Shown here in pieces: positions 1 to 6,200 of a stretch of 9,357 nucleotides of DNA. The stretch comes from JBCCTX01 sp039197765 (lineage in GTDB: Bacteria > Bacteroidota > Bacteroidia > J057), in NCBI GenBank assembly GCA_039197765.1, contig JBCCTX010000299.1:1-9357 (forward strand), read 5' to 3'. Numbering within the stretch: position 1 is the stretch's first letter; each line of letters begins with the position of its first letter. Below the pieces are notes generated by a model that saw only the letters and a program-made list of their open reading frames with translations, ran no database searches and was not told the DNA's origin. Position numbers and translations under genes: made by a program.

Positions 1-297
1 AGTTTGTTTTATTCGACTATTGCAGTGGCACAACAAGAGATCGCAAACGCTCCCTGTAGCACCCAAATGAAAGGACGTATTCGCCTGGCTGCTTGTACAG
101 CTACGCAGTTGTGTTTACAAGTTGTGCGAGATGCTTATGAAATGGCAGGAGGTTCTGCGATTTGGGAATCCCAAAAGCTTGAAGAACTGCACCGGGATAT
201 GCACGTAGTGAGTCAGCATGCGATGGCTTCTCAGGGGAATTTTAGGACGGTGGGCGCTGTGAGCTTGGGGAATAATGTGCCGGAGTTTTTGCTGTGA
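1..297 (+). CDS. Acyl-CoA dehydrogenase-fold flavoenzyme, C-terminal part (5' end outside window)
   Basis: The reading frame is open from the first base and ends at TGA 295-297, so only the last 98 codons are present. The visible part resembles the C-terminal four-helix domain of acyl-CoA dehydrogenases, closest in feel to the type 2 C-terminal domain of HsaA-like and p-hydroxyphenylacetate-hydroxylase-like flavin monooxygenases. The key segment is A-Y-E-M-A-G-G-S-A-I-W followed by a leucine-rich stretch and H-R-D-M-H-V-V-S-Q-H. The family normally has a Gly-Gly-x-x-x-(hydrophobic) turn, then an (H/F)RD motif and a late conserved His. Such enzymes are cytoplasmic FAD or FMN proteins acting on acyl-CoA thioesters, or on aromatic substrates with a partner reductase. 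Which reaction applies cannot be decided without the N-terminal and middle domains. The ATG or TTG codons near the window start are internal. Confidence 0.8.
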   Translation, partial: SLFYSTIAVAQQEIANAPCSTQMKGRIRLAACTATQLCLQVVRDAYEMAGGSAIWESQKLEELHRDMHVVSQHAMASQGNFRTVGAVSLGNNVPEFLL

Positions 298-340
298 GGG
301 GTTTATGGGTTTGACACGCAAAGACCCTAAATTTCATAGA

Positions 341-356
341 CTTAGCACAGGCTAAG
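341..356. terminator. Small hairpin downstream of the flavoenzyme gene
   Basis: CTTAGC and GCTAAG form a perfect 6-bp stem around the loop ACAG, 44 bases after the stop of the flavoenzyme gene. No T-run follows on either strand, so it is at best a weak or factor-assisted terminator. It could equally be chance. Confidence 0.3.
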
Positions 357-383
357 CGACGCTGGAAACTGTGGACTATGGTA

Positions 384-415
384 TCTCCAACTAGCGCTTT
401 TTTACCACGGACTAC
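384..415 (+). repeat. Perfect 32-bp direct repeat, copy 1
   Basis: This copy starts TCTCCAACTAGCGC, continues with a T-run and ends ACCACGGACTAC. It is identical base for base to 538-569. It contains the palindrome AGCGCT directly before six T residues. The next base differs between copies (C here, G in copy 2). Confidence 0.9.
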
Positions 416-537
416 CGACTACCAACTATCTAACCAATTTTAACCCAGAACTAACAACCCAAACTGTGGACCATGGACTATTTAACTATCTAACCCACCA
501 TCCCAGACCTCACAACTTAAACTGGGGATTATTCGAC

Positions 538-569
538 TCTCCAACTAGCGCTTTTTTACCACGGACTAC
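538..569 (+). repeat. Perfect 32-bp direct repeat, copy 2
   Basis: Identical to 384-415, at a distance of 154 bp. It ends 13 bases before the stop codon of the convergent gene at 583-585. Confidence 0.9.
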
Positions 570-582
570 GGACCACCGACTA

Positions 583-1053
583 TCAAACCATTTCCTCATG
601 CCACTCCCTTGATGGTCTATCCTTCGGATATCCTTTTTCTGCTCGAAATTGCTTTCGTTCAGCGGTAAAGTCCCACCAGGTTTTGCTGTAGTCCTGTGTG
701 TTGGCAACATATACAGCCAGACGGAATTGGTCCTCCACGCAGGAATCTATGCGATAGCCTTTCCTTTTCTCGTACGCATCGGTCAGTTTTGCCCCATCTT
801 CTCCCGCTAATTCATCTAAGGAGTAAAAGCCTAGAAAGATGAGGTCTTCAGCGAATTTGATGCCTATGGAAGAAATCTGTTGGAATACAGCGAGGGCATG
901 AAGTTCTTTGGCACGCTGTGGGGATACCTGAAGGAGGGGTTCCAGTTCATCTGGAGCATATGTTAGAATATCCTGGATTTTGATTTTATGCCGCCGCAGG
1001 TATTTGCGTTCTGCATGTGAAAGATTAAGCTTGGGAGTGGATTTCTTTACCAT
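583..1053 (-). CDS. Cdd1-family helix-hairpin-helix protein
   Basis: The 156-residue product matches what I know of the Cdd1 family (pathogenicity-locus family, helix-hairpin-helix). After a basic N-terminus it has a hairpin-helix segment with S-I-G-I-K-F-A-E-D-L around the middle, followed by L-G-F-Y-S-L-D-E-L, C-V-E-D-Q-F-R-L-A-V-Y-V-A-N and a W-W-D-F-T motif. The small helix-hairpin-helix fold suggests nucleic-acid binding, but no enzymatic role is known to me. I chose the ATG at 1051-1053 (product starts MVKKSTPK), because homologues start about here and AAGAG lies just upstream. A TTG at 1090-1092 would add 13 residues of no family character. The stop codon lies inside the repeat array. 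The gene stands alone; the TAnnTTTG-like box at 1202-1209 is a possible promoter. Confidence 0.85.
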   Translation of the reverse strand: MVKKSTPKLNLSHAERKYLRRHKIKIQDILTYAPDELEPLLQVSPQRAKELHALAVFQQISSIGIKFAEDLIFLGFYSLDELAGEDGAKLTDAYEKRKGYRIDSCVEDQFRLAVYVANTQDYSKTWWDFTAERKQFRAEKGYPKDRPSREWHEEMV

Positions 1054-1189
1054 ATCTCTTGCGAAAATGCTTGACCAAATCTGAATCGACAAACCCCTTT
1101 AATACATAGAATCTACCGTGTTGAGTAATTCGACTTCCTCTTTCCAAAGTTCTATACCTCATTCTTTTCTGAGGTTACAATTTTATTAG

Positions 1190-1209
1190 TATGTTTGTCG
1201 ACAAATTTA
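1190..1209. promoter_or_regulatory. Palindrome carrying two opposed TAnnTTTG boxes
   Basis: TTTGTCGACAAA (1194-1205) is a perfect 12-bp palindrome. With the flanking TA on each side it reads TATGTTTG on the plus strand (1190-1197) and TAAATTTG on the minus strand (1209-1202). Both fit the Bacteroidota -7 consensus TAnnTTTG. They would drive the Cdd1-family gene leftward (leader of roughly 140 bases) and the KilA-N remnant rightward. No TTTG or TTG element is seen at the usual spacing of about 19 on either side, so this may instead be an operator. Confidence 0.35.
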
Positions 1210-1250
1210 GCTTTTTCTCATATTTTTTAGCTAAAATCAAGTAATTAGCT
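1206..1250. repeat. Cluster of AGCT-centred inverted repeats
   Basis: TTTAGCT (1206-1212), AGCTAAA (1229-1235) and TTAGCT (1245-1250) can pair in alternative ways: the first with the second over 7 bp, or the second with the third over 6 bp. They lie between the opposed promoter-like boxes and the KilA-N remnant. The sequence is very AT-rich, so chance is a real alternative. Confidence 0.3.
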
Positions 1251-1299
1251 CATACATTAAATATAGATCACGGAGACCCATACCCCCAAAACAATTACG

Positions 1300-1695
1300 G
1301 TGCAGGGCCAAGTTATCAACCTGAAACGAATGGAGGAGGAAGACTTTCTCTGCTTGACAGATATGGTTCAGAGTTACAAACGGCCAGATGATATCATTAG
1401 GAATTGGCTTCGTATAAGAAATACACTCAACTTTCTAGGTGAATGGGAAAAGCTGTATAACCCTCATTTTAAACCCGTCGAATTCGACGGGTTAATGCGC
1501 TATGCAGGTGATAACGCTTTTACAATTTCAGTCAAAGGGTGGGAAGAGACTACACATGCGATCGGGATTTTTATTTGGAGGGTTGGGATACAAACCCAAT
1601 CCTACTTACCAAGAACAAAGGTATCAAAGGCTAAAACGAGTGCCAGAATCCCAAATATTAACAGGAAAAATAGTACAAAAGAAAGCAGGACTTGA
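1300..1695 (+). pseudogene. Truncated KilA-N domain gene remnant
   Basis: Residues up to about 91 (to base 1572) follow the first part of the KilA-N DNA-binding domain closely: L-T-D-M near residue 19, then D-D-I-I-R-N-W-L-R, N-F-L-G-E-W-E-K-L-Y-N-P, F-K-P-V-E-F-D-G and a segment ending A-I-G-I-F. In intact members this is followed by a glycine-rich G-R-Y-G-G-T-Y-A-H turn and a second half ending in an F-K-L-Y-L-I-like helix. None of that appears here in any frame. After 1572 the frame reads unrelated sequence and runs antisense into the end of the convergent DUF3667 gene. The 5' end is also suspect: similarity seems to start a few codons before the GTG at 1300, and no ATG lies between it and the in-frame stop at 1264-1266. 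KilA-N proteins are typical of phages and mobile islands. A short expressed peptide is not excluded. Confidence 0.7.
1580..1602. terminator. Hairpin touching the stop codon of the DUF3667 gene
   Basis: GGGTTGGG (1580-1587) and CCCAATCC (1595-1602) form an 8-bp stem with one G-T wobble and a 7-base loop. The hairpin abuts the stop codon (1602-1604) of the leftward gene. No T-run follows, so termination is only likely by position. Confidence 0.4.
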
Positions 1696-2423
1696 AGAAT
1701 TATGATGAGGGTCTTCGATCGATGAAAAAATTGGGTATAGGCCCAAATGTAGTAGATGAAAGGGACAATCATTAGGGAAGCAATCTCGTCTTTATAGGCA
1801 GGAAAAGGAAAGGCTAGCAGGATGACCATACTATTGATAAAAGTCCCTAAGCCCAGTAAAAACGTAACCAGGAGGAAGTGCTCAAAATAGTTAAAAGGCT
1901 TTCTAACAAAGGCGAGAAAAGAGGCCAAGGCCCAGAGCGGAAGGTAAAACAGAGAACTGTATTGGTAATTATCTACTAGCCAGGCCAGGACGATACGAAT
2001 CGTTCTATATCGGGGGTCTGTGTCGTTCCCTTTATCACTTATTCCCTCTGCAAAGCCCTTAAAAGCCGTTCCCCAATCTGTGTAATGCACCAAAATGGCA
2101 TATATTAACGCGAGTAACAAGACATAGGAAATAGGTTTAAAGTGCCGGACCCGTTTTCCTTCAATAAATTCGCGAATCGCGTAGCCCGGCCGTGAAAAGA
2201 GTTCTTTGGTCGTGAAGAAAAAGCCACGGTTGACTTGGAATACGCCATCGCGAATTTCTGTGAGAACATATCGGAAATTGATGGGCTTGATGTTGGCCTT
2301 TTGGCCACAATTATGGCAATAGATCCCCTTTAGTTCGGTGTTGCAGTTCTTGCAGATAGGTCGACCCGTTTTATGATCCTGAGGAAATTTCAGAGAACGT
2401 ACAGCATTTGAGGAGGGGTTCAT
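1602..2423 (-). CDS. DUF3667 family zinc-ribbon integral membrane protein
   Basis: The 273-residue product has a four-cysteine zinc ribbon near its start (C24-x2-C27 and C36-x2-C39, the second reading C-H-N-C-G-Q-K). An amphipathic stretch follows with the family features G-F-F-F-T-T-K-E-L-F, P-G-Y-A-I-R-E-F-I-E-G-K-R and F-K-P-I-S-Y. About five hydrophobic segments come next (roughly 98-114, 156-173, 182-206, 215-233, 239-267). This is the DUF3667 layout common in Bacteroidota; its biochemical role is not known. The ribbon would face the cytoplasm. I chose ATG 2421-2423. A TTG at 2514-2516 in the same frame would add 31 residues and overlap the stop of the upstream DUF6155 gene by a few bases, so coupled translation from that start is possible. 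The gene is convergent with the KilA-N remnant. Confidence 0.8.
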   Translation of the reverse strand: MNPSSNAVRSLKFPQDHKTGRPICKNCNTELKGIYCHNCGQKANIKPINFRYVLTEIRDGVFQVNRGFFFTTKELFSRPGYAIREFIEGKRVRHFKPISYVLLLALIYAILVHYTDWGTAFKGFAEGISDKGNDTDPRYRTIRIVLAWLVDNYQYSSLFYLPLWALASFLAFVRKPFNYFEHFLLVTFLLGLGTFINSMVILLAFPFPAYKDEIASLMIVPFIYYIWAYTQFFHRSKTLIIILQVLLSFVLFFLLIFGILALVLAFDTFVLGK

Positions 2424-2509
2424 TTGGTAAAGATAGGACTTTTGAGCTTTTGGAGCGTATATCCCTTTCTGTTTACAGAACCGTTCGAGTGATGTAGGAA
2501 AGCTTTGAC

Positions 2510-3034
2510 TTAACAATACTTCTCTTCAAAAAGTATATTTAGCTGATCATAATGCCCATACCCTTCAAAAGCAGACTTAGCTAACTCATGAAACATCGGC
2601 TTATATTCTTCTGACAATCCCAATTCTGAGGCTTTTTCTATTAGTTCTTCGTATAATTCTTCAAAATATAGGTAGTAGTCCTCTCCAAAATCGCCTCCAT
2701 ACATTTCAGCCATTACGTTTGCCTGCTGGATAGAATATATTCCTATTTCAAGGAAGTATTGGAATTGTCGTTTCTTCTTGAAGCTTGTTAACAACCTATC
2801 TACCTTATCGAGTTCAAGTCCCCCTTCAAATAGCTCATTAGGGAAGATTGCCGCATCAATTTTATTCTGGTATCTTGTAACCAACTCCTGTTTTAATTCA
2901 TCCGTATACTCTTTGCCTGAAAACTTTAGCTTGTAGTATTTTCTAACAACTGGAAACTCCTGGTATAAATACTCTAATTCTTTGTACACCTCTTCCCGAT
3001 CCATCAATTCGAAAAACTGCTTGAATGTTTTCAT
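2510..3034 (-). CDS. DUF6155 family protein
   Basis: This is a 174-residue, soluble, helical protein rich in Glu, Tyr and Phe, with no signal peptide or membrane segment. It resembles DUF6155: a short N-terminal helix ending E-L-E-Y-L-Y-Q-E-F-P, a Y-Y-K-L-K-F-S segment, the I-F-P-N-E-L-F-E-G-G-L-E-L turn in the middle, and a C-terminal G-Y-G-H-Y-D-Q-L-N-I-L-F stretch that matches the family's aromatic Gly-His-Asp close. The function of the family is unknown. Its ATG (3032-3034) overlaps the stop of the CcbP-like gene as ATGA, a 4-bp overlap that implies one transcript and coupled translation. The DUF3667 gene follows in the same direction. The family call comes from remembered sequence character, not a search. 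Confidence 0.7.
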   Translation of the reverse strand: MKTFKQFFELMDREEVYKELEYLYQEFPVVRKYYKLKFSGKEYTDELKQELVTRYQNKIDAAIFPNELFEGGLELDKVDRLLTSFKKKRQFQYFLEIGIYSIQQANVMAEMYGGDFGEDYYLYFEELYEELIEKASELGLSEEYKPMFHELAKSAFEGYGHYDQLNILFEEKYC

Positions 3035-3393
3035 AATTCTTCTCCCCTAATTCGGTATCGCCAGACCTGAAGTATTTCTTCTTCCTTCTCGCCCACTTGT
3101 AAGTTTCTCAATTCAGACAATCTTACCGGAATTAACATATCATTGACGTCAATTTCTACATAAAAACTTTTCCCATTAAAGGACTCTATTTGACTGTGAA
3201 TACCAATTACCTCAACCCCTATCCATTGGTTTTCGCCTTTACGCCTTTTCTGTAGATACTCTGCCCAAAATGGGAAGCTTAATCCCTCCGAAAGGAAATA
3301 ATACCATCCCGTATTAATTTCTTCATCGTAATAGCAATCAATTTCGATTTGGTTGGAAATGATCTCTTCTATTGCATCAATGCTCAGTTTCAT
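3031..3393 (-). CDS. CcbP-like calcium-binding protein
   Basis: The 120-residue product parallels the small cyanobacterial calcium-binding protein CcbP over nearly its whole length. Shared features are an acidic D-C-Y-Y-D-E-E segment (residues 19-25), G-W-Y-Y-F-L (29-34), L-S-F-P-F (38-42), K-R-R at 49-51, V-E-V-I-G-I (60-65), F-Y-V-E-I (77-81), a P-V-R-L-S-E-L stretch (89-95), and a C-terminal E-I-L-Q-V-W-R-Y-R. In CcbP, acidic side chains on the surface bind calcium; whether all ligands are kept here cannot be told by eye. No signal peptide is present, so it is cytoplasmic. It is the first gene of its run, overlaps the DUF6155 gene by 4 bp, and starts at ATG 3391-3393 with no clear Shine-Dalgarno sequence, as is usual in this phylum. 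Confidence 0.75.
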   Translation of the reverse strand: MKLSIDAIEEIISNQIEIDCYYDEEINTGWYYFLSEGLSFPFWAEYLQKRRKGENQWIGVEVIGIHSQIESFNGKSFYVEIDVNDMLIPVRLSELRNLQVGEKEEEILQVWRYRIRGEEL

Positions 3394-3472
3394 TTTAGGG
3401 ATTAATAGGTATTAAGTTACGACTTTTGAGTAAAGCTGGCATTGAGCTTGTCATGTTCACGAACTCTAGATT

Positions 3473-3498
3473 CCCCCCTATCATGTTAGATAGGAGGG
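3473..3498. terminator. Hairpin between the beta-propeller gene and the CcbP-like gene
   Basis: CCCCCCTATC (3473-3482) and GATAGGAGGG (3489-3498) pair over 10 positions with one C-A mismatch around the 6-base loop ATGTTA. It lies 25-50 bases past the stop of the leftward beta-propeller gene, where a terminator is expected. No T-run follows in the leftward direction, so it may instead be a processing or operator element. Confidence 0.5.
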
Positions 3499-3523
3499 AT
3501 ATGAACTTCTTATAGCGAGAAGG

Positions 3524-6034
3524 TTACTTTTTCCAGACTTTCTTCATGATACTGCCTTCGCTTGTCTGAATGCTTAGGAAATAATACCCTGGAAGATACT
3601 CCGAAAAATCTAGGGAAATAGCGGACGAGTTATTTCGCATGCTCTCCACTTCCTGGCCAAGGGAATTGTAAACCGTAATCTGCCGAAGAGCTAGGGTCTC
3701 TGAAGAGAGGGTAAGTCCATCCTGGGTAGGATTGGGATATACTTGAATTGCCGCTCGAAGTTTAGCTAGTTCCTCCATGCGGCTGGTGGTAATGGAAAAA
3801 TCAACAACAACCAAATTACGTTCATCAAAATCTGGATAGACCAATTCTTCCGTACCGTCGCCATCCAAGTCTCCCATTTGTAAGCCCAAGATTTCAGATC
3901 CTCCCTCACTAGCTAGGGGTTTGATCTCCGTAATAATCCCTTGGTTATTAATTCCCACATTCACATTGGGGGGTTGTTGAGAACTCGCACGATCATAGGC
4001 AAAAAACAGGTCAAGATCTCCATCCTCATCTACATCGCGGAGAAGGAGTCCATTGGTTCTCTCTCTTAACTCAAGCAATACAACTTCGTTGAAGGTCATA
4101 TCCCCATTATTTGCTAAGAGAAGTACGTCTACAATTCCTGAGTCAGGCGTTCTCTGTGCTTGGAAGCTGGTGAGAATATCCAACGAACCATCTTGGTTCC
4201 AATCGCCCACTTCTACATCTCTGGCAGACTTACCTGAGAATAGGGTATCAGGGGTAAAGCCTCCAGTGCCATCTCCCCAATAGAGATTAATTGTTCGAGA
4301 AGCTTCATTACATACGACCACAATATCCATATTCCCATCTGCATTAAGGTCAGCAATTTCTGCCTCTATGGGCCCATCTACATTGGGGTCTACTACTATA
4401 GGGGAAAAGTTCCCACTACCATCGTTGGTGAATCCCAACACTTTATCGTCATTCGAAGAGCATACGACTGCATCTACGTTTCCGTCATTATTGAGGTCTC
4501 CTACGGCAATCCCCAGCGGTTGATTGGCTTCTCCGAAAATCGTATCCGTTACCCAATCTGCCTGAAACCCGTCATTCCTTAACCAAAGTAGGTCATCTGC
4601 ATCTCTTGCAGTGGCAAACAAATCCATGTCGCCATCATTATCAATGTCAGCAGGCTCTAAATCCCAAGCATAATCTACGTCATCATTGAGTCGCCAATTT
4701 TTGAAGTTTGTCCCATCCAGGTTGTCGTATAGGATGATCTCGTCCTCTCGGGTAATAATGCTTCCTCCAGCAACCGTAGCGAAAATATCGAGATCTCCAT
4801 CTTGGTCCCAATCAAATAGTTTAGTCATTCTTATTTCATGCCAGATCCCATGGATTTGGTGTTTGTAAAGTTTTCCATCGATATTTTCGTACCAGGAAAC
4901 ATCCTCATCAACATTACCTTGCTCAGGGAAAATCAAATCCATATCTCCATCATTGTCCAAGTCTCCCAAAGACATCTTAGCGGAGGGATTACAACAATTA
5001 TCCCAGTTTCGATCCAAGATTTCCTGGCGAAACTTCATCACAGAATCCTGGTATAAGATAGAAAATAGATTATCCGTAAAGCCTTGAATAACAATATCCA
5101 GGAGTCCATTATTATCTACATCAAACAGGATAAAATCTCCATTTACTCCTATATCGCTAACTGGAGTTACTTCAACTCTACTAAAATCATTGGCTCCATC
5201 AAACATCACCAAATTTGAAGAGGCTACACTCCTGATTCCCAGCACATCTTGGACTCCATCATTATTTAGGTCAACGATTTCAATGTCCTCCCAAATAGCT
5301 GCATTAGCGGTTGACCAGCTTATCAACCAAGCACCGAGTTCAAAGTTCCCTTCCCCATCATTTAACAGCAATCTCGCACCACCATCTTCTGTAAGGTCAT
5401 TACCCACCAAGCCGCCGCCAGCAACTGCTAAATCGAGGTCTCCATCTCCATCTACATCTGCTGCATCTACGGCCTCTGTAGTAATTTCTGCGAGAATTCT
5501 CTCTTCAAAGAATAAATTGCCTTCATTTAGGTACATTCTACATTGCTCGTCAGAATTACCTAAGCCTACTGCTACGATATCTATTAGCCCATCTCCATTG
5601 AAATCCCCCACATCCGCCATAATAAAGTCTTTATTGGTTGCTATGGTCCATTTGAGGTACGTACCGTCATCTTGACGCTGAAACCATGCGAGTTCTCCAT
5701 CATCTACGTCTGTGAAACATATCACATAGTCCATATCTCCGTCGTTATCAAAATCTGCCATATCCAGGTCAGCGATATAGAATGTCAAATTTTCTGTGAT
5801 AAGAGGAGTAGCTGGAAACTGCTGCGTTTCGTCATTTTCAAGCAAATAGATTCCAGCAGGCTCCCATCGGGTAGCAATGATGTCTAAATCTCCGTCCCCA
5901 TCGTAATCTTGTGTGAGTGAAGCAACAGATTTGAACTGTTCTCGGTTAAGAATCTTTTCAGTAAAATCCTGTGAAAATCCGATAGAAAATGAAAACAAGA
6001 GACATAGAGAGGAAATTGAGTAAACATGATTCAT
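3524..6034 (-). CDS. Secreted FG-GAP/VCBS beta-propeller protein with type IX secretion sorting domain
   Basis: This 836-residue protein starts with a signal peptide (hydrophobic core about residues 7-20, cleavage probably near G-F-S-Q). It carries 14 copies of the D-x-(D/N)-x-(D/N)-G-x-x-D calcium loop, starting at residues 43, 94, 144, 193, 255, 305, 358, 408, 463, 513, 562, 611, 667 and 722. Spacing is about 50 residues, as in FG-GAP/VCBS propeller blades; fourteen blades would make two seven-bladed propellers. The loop at 305 has N-N-G, and the last loop ends in Glu where Asp is usual. Residues about 763-836 form a type A sorting domain, with V-Y-P-N-P-T, I-T-V-Y-N-S-L-G-Q-E-V, L-P-G-Y-Y-F-L-S-I and a basic end. 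It should be exported by Sec, then moved across the outer membrane and anchored or released by the type IX system. Ligand unknown; adhesion or glycan binding is plausible. Start ATG 6032-6034. Confidence 0.92.
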   Translation of the reverse strand: MNHVYSISSLCLLFSFSIGFSQDFTEKILNREQFKSVASLTQDYDGDGDLDIIATRWEPAGIYLLENDETQQFPATPLITENLTFYIADLDMADFDNDGDMDYVICFTDVDDGELAWFQRQDDGTYLKWTIATNKDFIMADVGDFNGDGLIDIVAVGLGNSDEQCRMYLNEGNLFFEERILAEITTEAVDAADVDGDGDLDLAVAGGGLVGNDLTEDGGARLLLNDGEGNFELGAWLISWSTANAAIWEDIEIVDLNNDGVQDVLGIRSVASSNLVMFDGANDFSRVEVTPVSDIGVNGDFILFDVDNNGLLDIVIQGFTDNLFSILYQDSVMKFRQEILDRNWDNCCNPSAKMSLGDLDNDGDMDLIFPEQGNVDEDVSWYENIDGKLYKHQIHGIWHEIRMTKLFDWDQDGDLDIFATVAGGSIITREDEIILYDNLDGTNFKNWRLNDDVDYAWDLEPADIDNDGDMDLFATARDADDLLWLRNDGFQADWVTDTIFGEANQPLGIAVGDLNNDGNVDAVVCSSNDDKVLGFTNDGSGNFSPIVVDPNVDGPIEAEIADLNADGNMDIVVVCNEASRTINLYWGDGTGGFTPDTLFSGKSARDVEVGDWNQDGSLDILTSFQAQRTPDSGIVDVLLLANNGDMTFNEVVLLELRERTNGLLLRDVDEDGDLDLFFAYDRASSQQPPNVNVGINNQGIITEIKPLASEGGSEILGLQMGDLDGDGTEELVYPDFDERNLVVVDFSITTSRMEELAKLRAAIQVYPNPTQDGLTLSSETLALRQITVYNSLGQEVESMRNNSSAISLDFSEYLPGYYFLSIQTSEGSIMKKVWKK

Positions 6035-6200
6035 AGCTATATTTTTTTACTTTCGAAATTTGGAAAAAATATTAACGTTTGGGTAATGTAGAGGTGTATG
6101 GTATTTTTTTGCTCTACCCATTGGAATATAATAAAAGACGGAAAGAAATAGGTTATTCCATGAAAGAAACTGAATAATTGTATCTGATGATCTTTCCAAC

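Larger units (their letters stand above)
361..590. repeat. Degenerate heptamer-type intergenic repeat array with a higher-order 154-bp period
   Basis: The stretch is made of imperfect copies of short words of about 7 bases, such as GGACTAC, CGACTAC, CAACTAT and CTAACCA, often running head to tail. Three blocks recur. Block A is AAACTGTGGACTATGG (366-381, 461-476 with one change, and a decayed copy from about 519). Block B is the perfect 32-bp repeat at 384-415 and 538-569. Block C is a CGACTA..CAAACCA-like tail (416-436, 575-590), whose 12-base core AACTATCTAACC appears at 424-435 and 484-495. The order A-B-C occurs twice, 154 bp apart, and A-C without B lies between. No coding potential is seen. 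The array overlaps the last codons and stop of the convergent Cdd1-family gene. Function is unknown; expansion by slippage or spread as a dispersed intergenic element are both possible. Confidence 0.75.

Noticed and set aside
361..590. CRISPR array
   Set aside because: The repeats are degenerate and nested, with only two exact 32-bp copies and no equal-length unique spacers; no cas gene is nearby.
510..710. Open frame on the minus strand over the repeat array and the end of the Cdd1-family gene
   Set aside because: It is another frame of the Cdd1-family coding region continuing into repeats; no motif or start signal.
1502..1705. Frameshifted continuation of the KilA-N gene in a second plus-strand frame
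   Set aside because: The alternate frame does not restore the glycine-rich turn or second half of the KilA-N domain, so a simple frameshift does not explain the break.
5190..5675. Long open frame on the plus strand inside the beta-propeller gene
   Set aside because: It is the antisense of the repeated Asp/Gly-rich calcium-loop codons, giving Ser/Pro-rich low-complexity protein with no family character.
6123..6160. GGAATA...TATTCC inverted repeat upstream of the propeller gene
   Set aside because: Six-base arms separated by more than 20 AT-rich bases are expected by chance here.
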